From Bacillota bacterium (GTDB lineage Bacteria; Bacillota; Clostridia; Oscillospirales; Ruminococcaceae), in assembly GCA_023394255.1 (NCBI GenBank), contig JAEXAZ010000107.1:1-8413 (forward strand): 8,413 bases of DNA, given 5' to 3'. The translations under genes were made by a program, and so were the position numbers. Positions 1 to 6,132 of this stretch are shown here, piece after piece. The number at the start of each line of letters is the position of its first letter. Positions within the stretch are counted from its first letter, which is position 1. The notes under the pieces are model-generated. The model saw only the letters and a list, made by a program, of their open reading frames with translations. It made no database searches and was not told the origin of the DNA.

Positions 1-146
1 TGGGGCAGCTTGCCGTGAGGAGGCTGGTGGATATCATCCAAAAAAGCGGCAGCCGTACCCGTGCGAAAATTCAGGTCTGCACGCAGTTAGTGGAACGCGA
101 GAGTGTTTTTGACCGGAATCAATCAATTGATCGTTTGGAGGAATGA
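1..146 (+). CDS. LacI/GalR-family transcriptional regulator, C-terminal end (partial, 5' end outside window)
   Basis: An open frame enters from the left edge (codons start at position 3) and ends with TGA at 144-146. The 47 visible residues fit the end of the LacI/GalR effector-binding domain: an alanine/leucine helix (GQLAVRRLVDII), a basic spacer, then the characteristic final strand and tail QVCTQLVERESV, matching the family's 'LVxRES' ending. The DNA-binding N-terminus is not visible. The stop lies 3 nt before the isomerase ATG, so the regulator is probably co-transcribed with the sugar genes and likely senses the sugar or an intermediate. In this family the protein usually represses its own operon until a ligand binds. 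That role is inferred from family and position; no operator can be located because the operon's promoter lies upstream of the window. Confidence 0.82.
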   Translation, partial: GQLAVRRLVDIIQKSGSRTRAKIQVCTQLVERESVFDRNQSIDRLEE

Positions 147-149
147 AGG

Positions 150-1559
150 ATGGAACAATTAAAACTTGGGTTTGCCCCCACGCGCAGAAGTATTTTCAGC
201 GCGCCCGATGCTGTTAAGTACAGCAACCTGACGCGGCAGCGGCTGCGTGAACTGGGTGTCGCGTTCGCCGACATCACGGAGTTCAACGAGGAAGGGCTTC
301 TCTACAATGACGCCGACATGCAGAAAATCGCGGCAAAATTCAAGGCGGAAAAGGTGGACGGATTATTCGTCCCGCACTGCAACTTCGGGACGGAGTACGT
401 GGTTGCCCGCCTTGCAAAGGAACTGAACGTCCCCGTCCTGCTTTGGGGTCCGCGCGACGAACGCCCGGATGAAGACGGTATCCGCCTGCGCGATACCCAG
501 TGCGGCCTTTTTGCGACCGGAAAGGTGCTGCGCCGTTTCCAGGTGCCGTTCACCTATCTAAAAAACTGCCGTCTGACCGATCCCGCTTTTGAAAACGGCG
601 TCCGCAGGTTCCTTGCGGTTTGCAATGTGGTCAAAACGTTCCGGCACACGCGGATTCTGCAGATTTCCACCCGCCCGTTCGATTTTTGGACGACGATGTG
701 CAACGAGGGGGAACTGCTGGAAAAATTCAATATCCAGCTTGCTCCGATCCCGATGCCCGAACTGGCCGACGCGGTGAAAGCGGCGAAAGAACAGAAGACC
801 GAGGTTGAGAAAACCATCGCATACATAACCGCCAATATGGATGTGCAGATTAAACCGGATGAACTGGAAACCGTGGCTGCCCTGAAGGTTGCTATGCGGA
901 CGCTCGCCGACAAATACGGCTGCAACGCTGTGGCTGTCCAGTGCTGGAACTGCATGCAGGATGTTCTGGGGATCATGCCGTGCGCCGCCAATTCCCTGCT
1001 GACCGACGAAGGGCTGCCGGTCGTCTGCGAAACGGATATCCACGGCGCAGTCACCTCGCTGCTGGTGCAGGCCGCGGGTATGGGCGAAAACCGGACGTTC
1101 TTCGCCGACTGGACGGTACGCCATCCCGACAACGAAAACGCCGAGCTTTTGCAGCACTGCGGCCCATGGCCCCTTTCGCTGGCAAAGACAAAGCCGGTGC
1201 TGGGTTATCCGCTTGCGTTCAGACACCCGGGCTCCGTTTCCGCCGAATGCCGCCACGGCGGTATTACGCTGGCGCGCTTTGACGGCGACAACGGCGAATA
1301 CTCGATGCTGCTTGGAAACGCGAAGGCGGTGGACGGCCCCTATACCAAGGGCACCTACCTGTGGGCCGAGGTGGAGAATCTCGACCGTCTGGAGGATAAG
1401 GTCGTCTGCGGCCCCTACATCCACCACTGCACCGGTATCCACGGCGATGTGGTCCCGGTGCTGTACGAAGCCTGCAAGTATATCGGCGTGAAGCCGGACC
1501 TTTATGACCCCGTGGAGGAACGTGTGAAAGCAGTTATCAGGGGAGAGGAGCCGGCATGA
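150..1559 (+). CDS. L-fucose/L-arabinose isomerase-superfamily sugar isomerase (candidate D-apiose isomerase)
   Basis: A 469-residue cytoplasmic protein of the fucose-isomerase fold, with no signal peptide. The ATG follows GGAGG at 137-141 with 8-nt spacing, which supports this start. Visible family features are an N-terminal Rossmann-like region with VDGLFVPHCNFGTE (about residues 69-82), a central NAVAVQCWNCMQ strand (259-270), then CETDIHGAV (293-301), FADWT (318-322) and YIHHCTGIHGD (423-433). By analogy with E. coli FucI (Glu337, Asp361, His528), the divalent-metal ligands are probably Glu294, Asp320 and His431 or His426. The Glu-Asp spacing is 26 here against 24 in FucI. At 469 residues it is shorter than FucI (about 590) and nearer to the miscellaneous isomerases of this superfamily. 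The family reaction is aldose to ketose. With a sugar kinase and transketolase downstream, it should make the ketose that is then phosphorylated. D-apiose to D-apulose is the context-based guess; a common pentose, L-fucose or sulfoquinovose cannot be excluded. The stop overlaps the next start (ATGA). Confidence 0.88.
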   Translation: MEQLKLGFAPTRRSIFSAPDAVKYSNLTRQRLRELGVAFADITEFNEEGLLYNDADMQKIAAKFKAEKVDGLFVPHCNFGTEYVVARLAKELNVPVLLWGPRDERPDEDGIRLRDTQCGLFATGKVLRRFQVPFTYLKNCRLTDPAFENGVRRFLAVCNVVKTFRHTRILQISTRPFDFWTTMCNEGELLEKFNIQLAPIPMPELADAVKAAKEQKTEVEKTIAYITANMDVQIKPDELETVAALKVAMRTLADKYGCNAVAVQCWNCMQDVLGIMPCAANSLLTDEGLPVVCETDIHGAVTSLLVQAAGMGENRTFFADWTVRHPDNENAELLQHCGPWPLSLAKTKPVLGYPLAFRHPGSVSAECRHGGITLARFDGDNGEYSMLLGNAKAVDGPYTKGTYLWAEVENLDRLEDKVVCGPYIHHCTGIHGDVVPVLYEACKYIGVKPDLYDPVEERVKAVIRGEEPA

Positions 1560-2383
1560 ATACAAAGGAACTGAAAGCAAAATCGTTTGAACTGCGCCGT
1601 GCTGTTCTGGACATGATTTACCGGGCAAAGACAGGCCATATCGGCGGCGATTTCAGCGTGATGGATATTCTGGTTACCCTGTATTACCGGCAGATGCATG
1701 TCGGGCCGGAGCTGGTCGGTGACCCGAACCGCGACCGGTTCATCCTGAGCAAAGGCCACTCGGTTGAGGCGCTCTATGCCGTACTGGCTGATCGGGGGTT
1801 CTTCCCGAAAACCGACCTGCTGACCTATTCGCAGTTCGGTTCCAAATACATCGGGCACCCGAACAATAAGGTCAGCGGAATTGAAATGAATTCCGGGTCC
1901 CTGGGACATGGGCTTTCCCTTTCCGTGGGTATGGCGCTCGCGGCAAAAATGGATAGCGCGCCCTACCGTGTCTATACCGTGATGGGGGACGGGGAATTGG
2001 CGGAGGGGTCCGTCTGGGAAGGCGCGATGGCCGCCGGGCATTATCATCTGGAGAATCTCACGGCATTTGTCGACCGGAACCGTCTGCAAATTTCAGGGGG
2101 AACCGAACAGGTTATGGCGCAGGACAATCTGGACGCGCGGTGGTCCGCTTTCGGCTGGAATGTGCTGCATGCGGCGGGCAACGACATCGCGGCGCTCGAC
2201 GCGGCCGTAGGGCAGGCGAAGGCCTGCAAAGGAAAACCGACGGTCATCCTTGCGGATACCACAAAGGGATACGGGGTCTCCTTCATCGAGAATCAGGCCG
2301 GGTGGCACCATCGCGTTCCGACGGAGGAGGAATACCAAAAGGCGGCGGCAGAACTGGAGGAAAGGATGGTGAACGCGCAATGA
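1556..2383 (+). CDS. Transketolase, N-terminal (TPP pyrophosphate-binding) subunit
   Basis: A 275-residue protein corresponding to the first domain of transketolase. Family motifs are in the expected order: SKGHS with His68, GSLGHGLS with His118 (114-121), the thiamine-diphosphate/Mg motif GDGELAEG (144-151) followed by the DRN segment (173-175) that completes the metal site, and KGYGVSFIEN ending in WHHRVP (237-254). The length is normal for split Firmicute/archaeal transketolase subunits, so it is not a truncated full-length enzyme; the second half is the next gene. AGGAG at 1546-1550 lies 5 nt upstream of the ATG, and the ATGA overlap with the isomerase implies translational coupling. The heterodimer moves a two-carbon ketol unit between sugar phosphates in the cytoplasm. 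Its place between a sugar isomerase and a sugar kinase suggests a dedicated catabolic transketolase, possibly apulose-4-phosphate transketolase subunit A (AptA-like), rather than the housekeeping pentose-phosphate enzyme. The family call is firm; the substrate is inferred. Confidence 0.94.
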   Translation: MNTKELKAKSFELRRAVLDMIYRAKTGHIGGDFSVMDILVTLYYRQMHVGPELVGDPNRDRFILSKGHSVEALYAVLADRGFFPKTDLLTYSQFGSKYIGHPNNKVSGIEMNSGSLGHGLSLSVGMALAAKMDSAPYRVYTVMGDGELAEGSVWEGAMAAGHYHLENLTAFVDRNRLQISGGTEQVMAQDNLDARWSAFGWNVLHAAGNDIAALDAAVGQAKACKGKPTVILADTTKGYGVSFIENQAGWHHRVPTEEEYQKAAAELEERMVNAQ

Positions 2384-3312
2384 ACCGGATTCCAAACAGG
2401 CAGGTAATCTGCGAAGTTTTAAACCGGCATGCGGATTCCGACCGGGATATCGTGGTGCTTTGCAGCGATTCGCGCGGCTCCGCTTCGCTGGCTCCTTTTG
2501 CGGACGCGCATCCGGAACAGTTTGTTGAGGTCGGCATCGCGGAGCAGGATTTGGTGTCCGTCAGCGCGGGGCTGGCCAGATGCGGCAAGAAAGCGTTTGC
2601 CGCTTCCCCGGCTTGCTTCCTCTCTTCCAGAAGCCTGGAACAGGTCAAGGTGGACGTGGCCTATTCCAATACCAATGTGAAGCTCATCGGCATCAGCGGC
2701 GGCGTCAGCTACGGTGCATTGGGGATGACACATCATTCGGCGCAGGATATCGCGGCTGTCGCATCGATTCCGAATATGCGTGTTTATCTGCCGAGCGACC
2801 GGTTTCAGACGGAGCTTCTGGTGGAAGCGCTCCTGCGGGATGATTTGCCCGCTTATCTGCGTGTGGGCAGGAATGCCGTTGAGGATGTTTATGAGGAGGG
2901 GAACACCCCGTTTGAACTGAACCGGGCGACCGTGGTGCACGAGGGGTCGGACGTTGCCATAATCGCCTGCGGCGAACTGGTCAGCGCGGCTCAAAAAGCC
3001 GCCGGACTGCTCGAAAAGCAGGGCATCGGCGCGCGGGTTCTGGATATGTACTGTGTAAAACCGATTGACCGGGAGGCGGTGGTCCGCGCAGCCAGGGAAA
3101 CAGGGGCAATTATTACCGTGGAGGAACACACCGTTTTCGGCGGGCTAGGTTCCATGGTCAGCCAGATCACGGCGGATGAGTGTCCGGTTGTGGTAAAGAA
3201 TCTGGCGCTCCCGGACGCACCGGTTGTGACCGGCACCTCAAAAGAAGTGTTCGATTATTACGGGCTTACTGCGGAAGGCATTGCAAAGCTGGCGACGGAG
3301 TTGGTAAAATGA
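2380..3312 (+). CDS. Transketolase, C-terminal subunit
   Basis: A 310-residue protein covering the pyrimidine-binding and C-terminal domains of transketolase. Glu55 in VGIAEQDL (51-58) matches the invariant glutamate that activates the thiamine ring. FLSSRSLEQVKVDVAY (80-95) and ALGMTHHSAQDIA (113-125) are standard family segments. The C-terminal domain begins near DVAIIACGELVSAA (191-204) and contains VLDMYCVKPID (220-230) and VEEHTVFGGLG (247-257). The frame stays open upstream to an ATG at 2140, but that extension lies inside the preceding subunit gene and is not transketolase-like. ATG 2380, overlapping the TGA at 2381-2383, gives a protein starting where the family starts. There is no strong Shine-Dalgarno at the right distance (GGAGG at 2356-2360 is 19 nt away), so initiation probably depends on ribosomes finishing the first subunit, which would suit 1:1 subunit production. 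Context suggests an AptB-like role in a dedicated sugar pathway; that part is inference. Confidence 0.94.
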   Translation: MNRIPNRQVICEVLNRHADSDRDIVVLCSDSRGSASLAPFADAHPEQFVEVGIAEQDLVSVSAGLARCGKKAFAASPACFLSSRSLEQVKVDVAYSNTNVKLIGISGGVSYGALGMTHHSAQDIAAVASIPNMRVYLPSDRFQTELLVEALLRDDLPAYLRVGRNAVEDVYEEGNTPFELNRATVVHEGSDVAIIACGELVSAAQKAAGLLEKQGIGARVLDMYCVKPIDREAVVRAARETGAIITVEEHTVFGGLGSMVSQITADECPVVVKNLALPDAPVVTGTSKEVFDYYGLTAEGIAKLATELVK

Positions 3313-4808
3313 ACGGGAACTATCTGCTGGCCATCGACCAGAGCACGCAGGGAACCAAAGGACTGCTGTTTGATGAAACGGGCGCGCTGACCGCGCGCGT
3401 GGATGTGCCGCATGACCAGTTGATTGACGAGCGCGGCTGGGTCGAGCATGACCCCGGGGCGCTGTACAACAACACACTGGCCGCCGCGGAGGCCGTATTG
3501 AAAAAAGCGGGCGTACCGCCCCAAAAGGTTGCCGGAGCCGGCATCAGCAACCAGCGGGAAACCGCCGTCGCGTGGGACCGGAAAACCGGGGAGCCGGTTT
3601 ATAACGCCATTGTCTGGCAGTGTGCGCGCGGCGCAAAACTCTGTGAAAAGATTGCGGCAGCCGGACACGCGGAACTGGTGAAAAAGCATACCGGCCTGCA
3701 TCTTTCCCCCTATTTTTCGGCGGCGAAGCTGGCGTGGATTCTTCAAAATGTTCCAAAGGCGTCCGAATTGATGCGCCGCCGGGAACTGTGTATGGGGACG
3801 GTGGACAGCTGGCTTCTTTACCGGCTGACCGGCGGGCGGGAGTTTAAAACCGACTATTCCAATGCCTCCCGTACGCAGCTGTTCAATCTGACCGGCCTGT
3901 GCTGGGACAGAGAGGTCTGTGAGCTGTTCGGCATCGACCTGTCCGCGCTGCCAGAGGTATGTGATTCCGACAGCCTGTTCGGATACAGCGATTTCGGAGG
4001 GCTGTTCCCGAATCCCCTCCCCATCCACGCCATGCTGGGGGATTCCCACGGGGCTTTGTTTGGGCAGGGAGGGATTTCCCCCGGGATGATGAAAACCACC
4101 TACGGCACAGGCTCGTCTGTCATGATGAATATCGGCGGGACTCCAGTGTTCAGCGATGCGGGGGTGGTAACCTCCCTCGCGTGGAGGATAGGGGGCAAAA
4201 CCGATTATGTATTGGAGGGCAACATCAATTATACCGGCGCCGTCATGCGCTGGGTGGTGCAGGAACTTGGCCTGCTGCCCACCGCAAAAGACGCCAGCGC
4301 GGTCGCGGCTCAGGCAAATCCGGAGGATGAGACCTATCTTGTGCCGGCATTCTCGGGTTTAAACGCACCGTACTGGGACAGCGACGCGAAAGCGGCAATC
4401 TGCGGCATGACCCGCCTGACAGGCAAAGCCGAGCTTGTAAAGGCGGCGGAGGAATGCATCGCCTATCAGATTGCGGATATTGTCAACGTCATGAGCGGGG
4501 AGTCCGGCATCCCCATCGATTCCCTGCGCGTGGACGGCGGCCCCACGAAAGACCGCTATCTGATGCAGTTCCAGAGCGACATCCTTCAGGTCCCGATTCT
4601 GGTTCCGGATGTGGAGGAACTCAGCGGTATGGGCGCCGCGTTTGCGGCGGGGCTGGCAATGGGGATTTATGAAAAGGAACCGTTGTTTTCGCGCATGCGG
4701 CGCACACGGTATACCCCCGGAATGCCGGAAGCGGTGCGGGCAAAAAAATACGCCGGCTGGAAAGCGGCGGTTTCCATGGTGCTCACAAAAAACGGTAAGC
4801 GCGGGTAA
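3309..4808 (+). CDS. FGGY-family carbohydrate kinase, glycerol-kinase-like (candidate apulose kinase)
   Basis: A 499-residue cytoplasmic ATP-dependent sugar/polyol kinase of normal FGGY length. The chosen start, ATG 3309, overlaps the previous TGA (ATGA) and has GGAG at 3297-3300 with 8-nt spacing. The upstream in-frame ATG at 3180 would add 43 unrelated residues. The N-terminal phosphate loop is AIDQSTQGTK (8-17). Glycerol-kinase-type signatures follow: SNQRETAVAW (80-89), NAIVWQCAR (99-107), SPYFSAAKLAWIL (133-145), TVDSWLLYRLTGG (164-176), TDYSNASRTQLF (181-192), TYGTGSS (264-270) and LRVDGGPT (406-413). By eye, the positions that hold glycerol in GlpK are kept as Arg83, Glu84, Trp103, Tyr135 and Asp245. 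The residue after the catalytic aspartate, Gln in GlpK, is Ser246 here (LGDSHGALFGQ). This argues for a substrate other than glycerol. Next to an isomerase and transketolase, the likely substrate is a ketose such as D-apulose or a pentulose. The family is certain; the substrate is not. Confidence 0.92.
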   Translation: MNGNYLLAIDQSTQGTKGLLFDETGALTARVDVPHDQLIDERGWVEHDPGALYNNTLAAAEAVLKKAGVPPQKVAGAGISNQRETAVAWDRKTGEPVYNAIVWQCARGAKLCEKIAAAGHAELVKKHTGLHLSPYFSAAKLAWILQNVPKASELMRRRELCMGTVDSWLLYRLTGGREFKTDYSNASRTQLFNLTGLCWDREVCELFGIDLSALPEVCDSDSLFGYSDFGGLFPNPLPIHAMLGDSHGALFGQGGISPGMMKTTYGTGSSVMMNIGGTPVFSDAGVVTSLAWRIGGKTDYVLEGNINYTGAVMRWVVQELGLLPTAKDASAVAAQANPEDETYLVPAFSGLNAPYWDSDAKAAICGMTRLTGKAELVKAAEECIAYQIADIVNVMSGESGIPIDSLRVDGGPTKDRYLMQFQSDILQVPILVPDVEELSGMGAAFAAGLAMGIYEKEPLFSRMRRTRYTPGMPEAVRAKKYAGWKAAVSMVLTKNGKRG

Positions 4809-4816
4809 AACACCCG
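4802..4816 (+). other. Small inverted repeat spanning the kinase stop codon
   Basis: CGGGT at 4802-4806 and ACCCG at 4812-4816 form a 5-bp stem with a 5-nt loop. It lies across the kinase stop codon in the 50-base gap before the binding-protein gene. No T-run follows, so it is not a classical intrinsic terminator. It could help set the boundary of a stable binding-protein mRNA segment, but a stem this short could be chance. Confidence 0.3.
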
Positions 4817-4844
4817 ATAGCATACAAGATTTACTCAAATGATT

Positions 4845-4851
4845 AAGGAGG
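4845..4851 (+). promoter_or_regulatory. Near-perfect Shine-Dalgarno for the binding-protein gene
   Basis: AAGGAGG lies 7 nt before the ATG at 4859. It is stronger and better spaced than the sites of the four enzyme genes, three of which start by ATGA overlap. This fits the usual need for far more binding protein than enzyme or ATPase. No convincing -35/-10 promoter is seen in 4809-4844. Confidence 0.8.
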
Positions 4852-4858
4852 AACAGTA

Positions 4859-5923
4859 ATGAAAAGCGCAAAAAGGTTTTTAGCGTCTCTGATGGCAGTT
4901 TCCGCTCTCGGTATCCTGGCGTCAGGCTGCGGAGGAAGCACGGAGGCTCCGGCTTCGCAGGCAGCCCCCGCTTCTTCTCAGGCAGAATCTTCTCAGCCGG
5001 CTTCATCCGAAGAACCGTCTTCCGAGGCCCCGAAAGCAGAAGCTCTGACCGGCGGCGGTTCCAAAATCATCTATATTATTACCCCGTCCCATTCCAACCC
5101 GTTCTTCAAAACGGAGGCCGAAGCCGCCGAAGCGAAAGCGAAAGAGCTGGGCTATGAAACAAAGGTCGTTTCCCATGACGACGATCCCACCAAACAGTCC
5201 GAGCTGTTTGAAACCGCGATTTCCGACAAAGCCGCCGCGATTATCTGTGACAACGCGGGCGCGGACGCAACGGTTGCCGCTGTCCAGAAAGCGCGCGACA
5301 ATAACATCCCGACCTTCCTCATCGACCGTGAAATCAACGAATCCGGCATTGCGATCAGCCAGATCGTAGCGAACAACTATCAGGGCGCAAAAGGCGCCGC
5401 GGAAATATTCGTTGAGGCAATGGGCGAGTCCGGCGAATATGCGGAACTGCTCGGCAAAGAATCCGACACCAACGCCGGCGTCCGCTCCAGCGCGTTCCAT
5501 GAAGTGATCGACCAGTATACGGACATGAAGTGTGTGGCCACCCAGACCGCGAACTGGGAGCAGACCGAAGCCTACTCCAAAATGGAAACCATTCTCCAGT
5601 CGAACCCCAACATCAAAGGCGTTGTCTGCGGGAATGACACCATGGCGATGGGCGCATCGGCTGCCATCAAGGCCGCCGGGCTCAAAGACATTGCCATTAT
5701 CGGCGTTGACGGGAGCGACGATGTGCGCGACGAGATCAAAGCAGGCAATATCACCGCGACGGCGCTTCAGCAGGCCGCTTTGATTTCTGAAATGGCTGTG
5801 GAACAGGCTGATAAGTATTTAAAGGATGGCTCGACCGGTTTGGACGAAAAACAGCTGGTTGACTGCATTATCATCACCCAAGAGAACGCGGATAAGCTTT
5901 CCGCATTCCGCTACAGCGAATAA
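4859..5923 (+). CDS. Sugar ABC transporter substrate-binding lipoprotein (ribose/RbsB type)
   Basis: A 354-residue exported lipoprotein that captures a sugar for the ABC transporter encoded downstream. Residues 1-24 form a lipoprotein signal: basic start, hydrophobic core, and LASGC with the lipidated Cys24. A flexible Ser/Ala/Pro/Glu-rich tether runs to about residue 65, typical of Clostridia. The rest is a periplasmic-binding-protein type I fold (Peripla_BP_4). A hand alignment to E. coli RbsB places likely sugar contacts at Asn80, Phe82, Phe83 (SNPFF), Asp156-Arg157 (LIDRE), Arg209 (GVRSSAF), Asn259 (CGNDTMAMG), Asp284 (GVDG) and Gln304 or Gln305. Compared with ribose-binding protein, the positions of RbsB Asn64, Phe164 and Phe214 appear to be Asp108 or Asp109, Trp233 and Val283. 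The pocket is therefore built for a monosaccharide, but probably not simply D-ribose. It stands between the enzyme genes and the transporter ATPase, which ties the imported sugar to this pathway. The family is firm; the ligand is unknown. Confidence 0.94.
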   Translation: MKSAKRFLASLMAVSALGILASGCGGSTEAPASQAAPASSQAESSQPASSEEPSSEAPKAEALTGGGSKIIYIITPSHSNPFFKTEAEAAEAKAKELGYETKVVSHDDDPTKQSELFETAISDKAAAIICDNAGADATVAAVQKARDNNIPTFLIDREINESGIAISQIVANNYQGAKGAAEIFVEAMGESGEYAELLGKESDTNAGVRSSAFHEVIDQYTDMKCVATQTANWEQTEAYSKMETILQSNPNIKGVVCGNDTMAMGASAAIKAAGLKDIAIIGVDGSDDVRDEIKAGNITATALQQAALISEMAVEQADKYLKDGSTGLDEKQLVDCIIITQENADKLSAFRYSE

Positions 5924-5949
5924 GCATCCGACTCTTCGCGTGACAACAC

Positions 5950-5982
5950 GGGCGCGGGCAGAACTGTTGATTGCCCGCGCCC
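5950..5982 (+). other. GC-rich 11-bp perfect hairpin after the binding-protein gene (mRNA stabiliser or attenuator)
   Basis: GGGCGCGGGCA at 5950-5960 is the exact reverse complement of TGCCCGCGCCC at 5972-5982, with an 11-nt loop. The arm is almost all G/C, so the RNA hairpin should be very stable. It begins 27 bases after the binding-protein stop codon. What follows is CAAAACCGG-like sequence with no U-tract, so it does not look like a standard Rho-independent terminator on either strand. The likely role, by analogy with structures after binding-protein genes in other sugar operons (for example malE), is to block 3' exonucleases and raise binding-protein mRNA over the downstream genes, or to terminate partially. 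The structure is read directly; the role is inferred. Confidence 0.72.
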
Positions 5983-6116
5983 AAAACCGGGCTCTATGGG
6001 ATTCTATCTGACCGATGGCTTTTGAATTCGAAAATCATCTGCTTTGGCATTGCCGGGCAGTCACATAGGCACGCCGGAATCCCGGCTGGCCAGATACACA
6101 GGGGCATACCCACAAA

Positions 6117-6123
6117 AAGGAGG
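6117..6123 (+). promoter_or_regulatory. Shine-Dalgarno that fixes the DUF2291 start
   Basis: AAGGAGG lies 9 nt before ATG 6133. It decides the start in favour of 6133 over the upstream in-frame ATG at 5971, and the chosen start places the basic residues and hydrophobic core of a lipoprotein signal exactly at the N-terminus. Confidence 0.85.
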
Positions 6124-6132
6124 ATCATTCCG

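Larger units (their letters stand above)
5924..6132 (+). other. 209-base intergenic region with hairpin; no gene
   Basis: This is the only substantial non-coding gap in the window. It holds the strong hairpin at 5950-5982, a weaker GCCGG/CCGGC stem (6073-6077 with 6082-6086), and the Shine-Dalgarno of the next gene at 6117-6123. An in-frame ATG at 5971 extends the downstream frame through part of the gap, but the encoded stretch has no protein-like character and lies inside the hairpin. I could not identify a convincing promoter, riboswitch or small RNA here. Confidence 0.7.

Noticed and set aside
558..1628. Long minus-strand open frame (356 aa) opposite the isomerase, and similar long antisense frames opposite the transketolase, kinase and ATPase genes
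   Set aside because: They mirror the codon bias of moderately GC-rich coding DNA on the other strand, show no recognisable domain and lie entirely opposite well-supported genes.
2140..2379. In-frame N-terminal extension of the transketolase C-subunit from ATG 2140
   Set aside because: It lies within the N-subunit gene, its translation is Arg/Gly-rich and unlike transketolase, and ATG 2380 gives the standard family N-terminus with an ATGA overlap.
3180..3308. In-frame N-terminal extension of the kinase from ATG 3180
   Set aside because: The extra 43 residues are an out-of-frame reading of the transketolase end; ATG 3309 has a good ribosome binding site and starts just before the FGGY phosphate loop.
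150..4808. Sulfoquinovose sulfo-transketolase pathway as an alternative reading
   Set aside because: That route also pairs a fucose-isomerase-like enzyme with a split transketolase, but here there is an FGGY kinase and a ribose-type importer, and no sulfolactaldehyde reductase or sulfoerythrose isomerase is seen. It is not fully excluded because genes beyond the window are unknown.
5950..5982. Calling the hairpin an intrinsic (Rho-independent) terminator
   Set aside because: No run of T follows the stem on either strand; downstream genes plainly belong to the same transporter.
6073..6086. Second small hairpin (GCCGG/CCGGC, 4-nt loop) in the 209-base gap
   Set aside because: A five-base GC stem is likely by chance in DNA of this composition and has no supporting context.
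5971..6132. In-frame N-terminal extension of the DUF2291 protein from ATG 5971
   Set aside because: It starts within the hairpin, has no proper ribosome binding site and would bury the lipoprotein signal that begins exactly at 6133.
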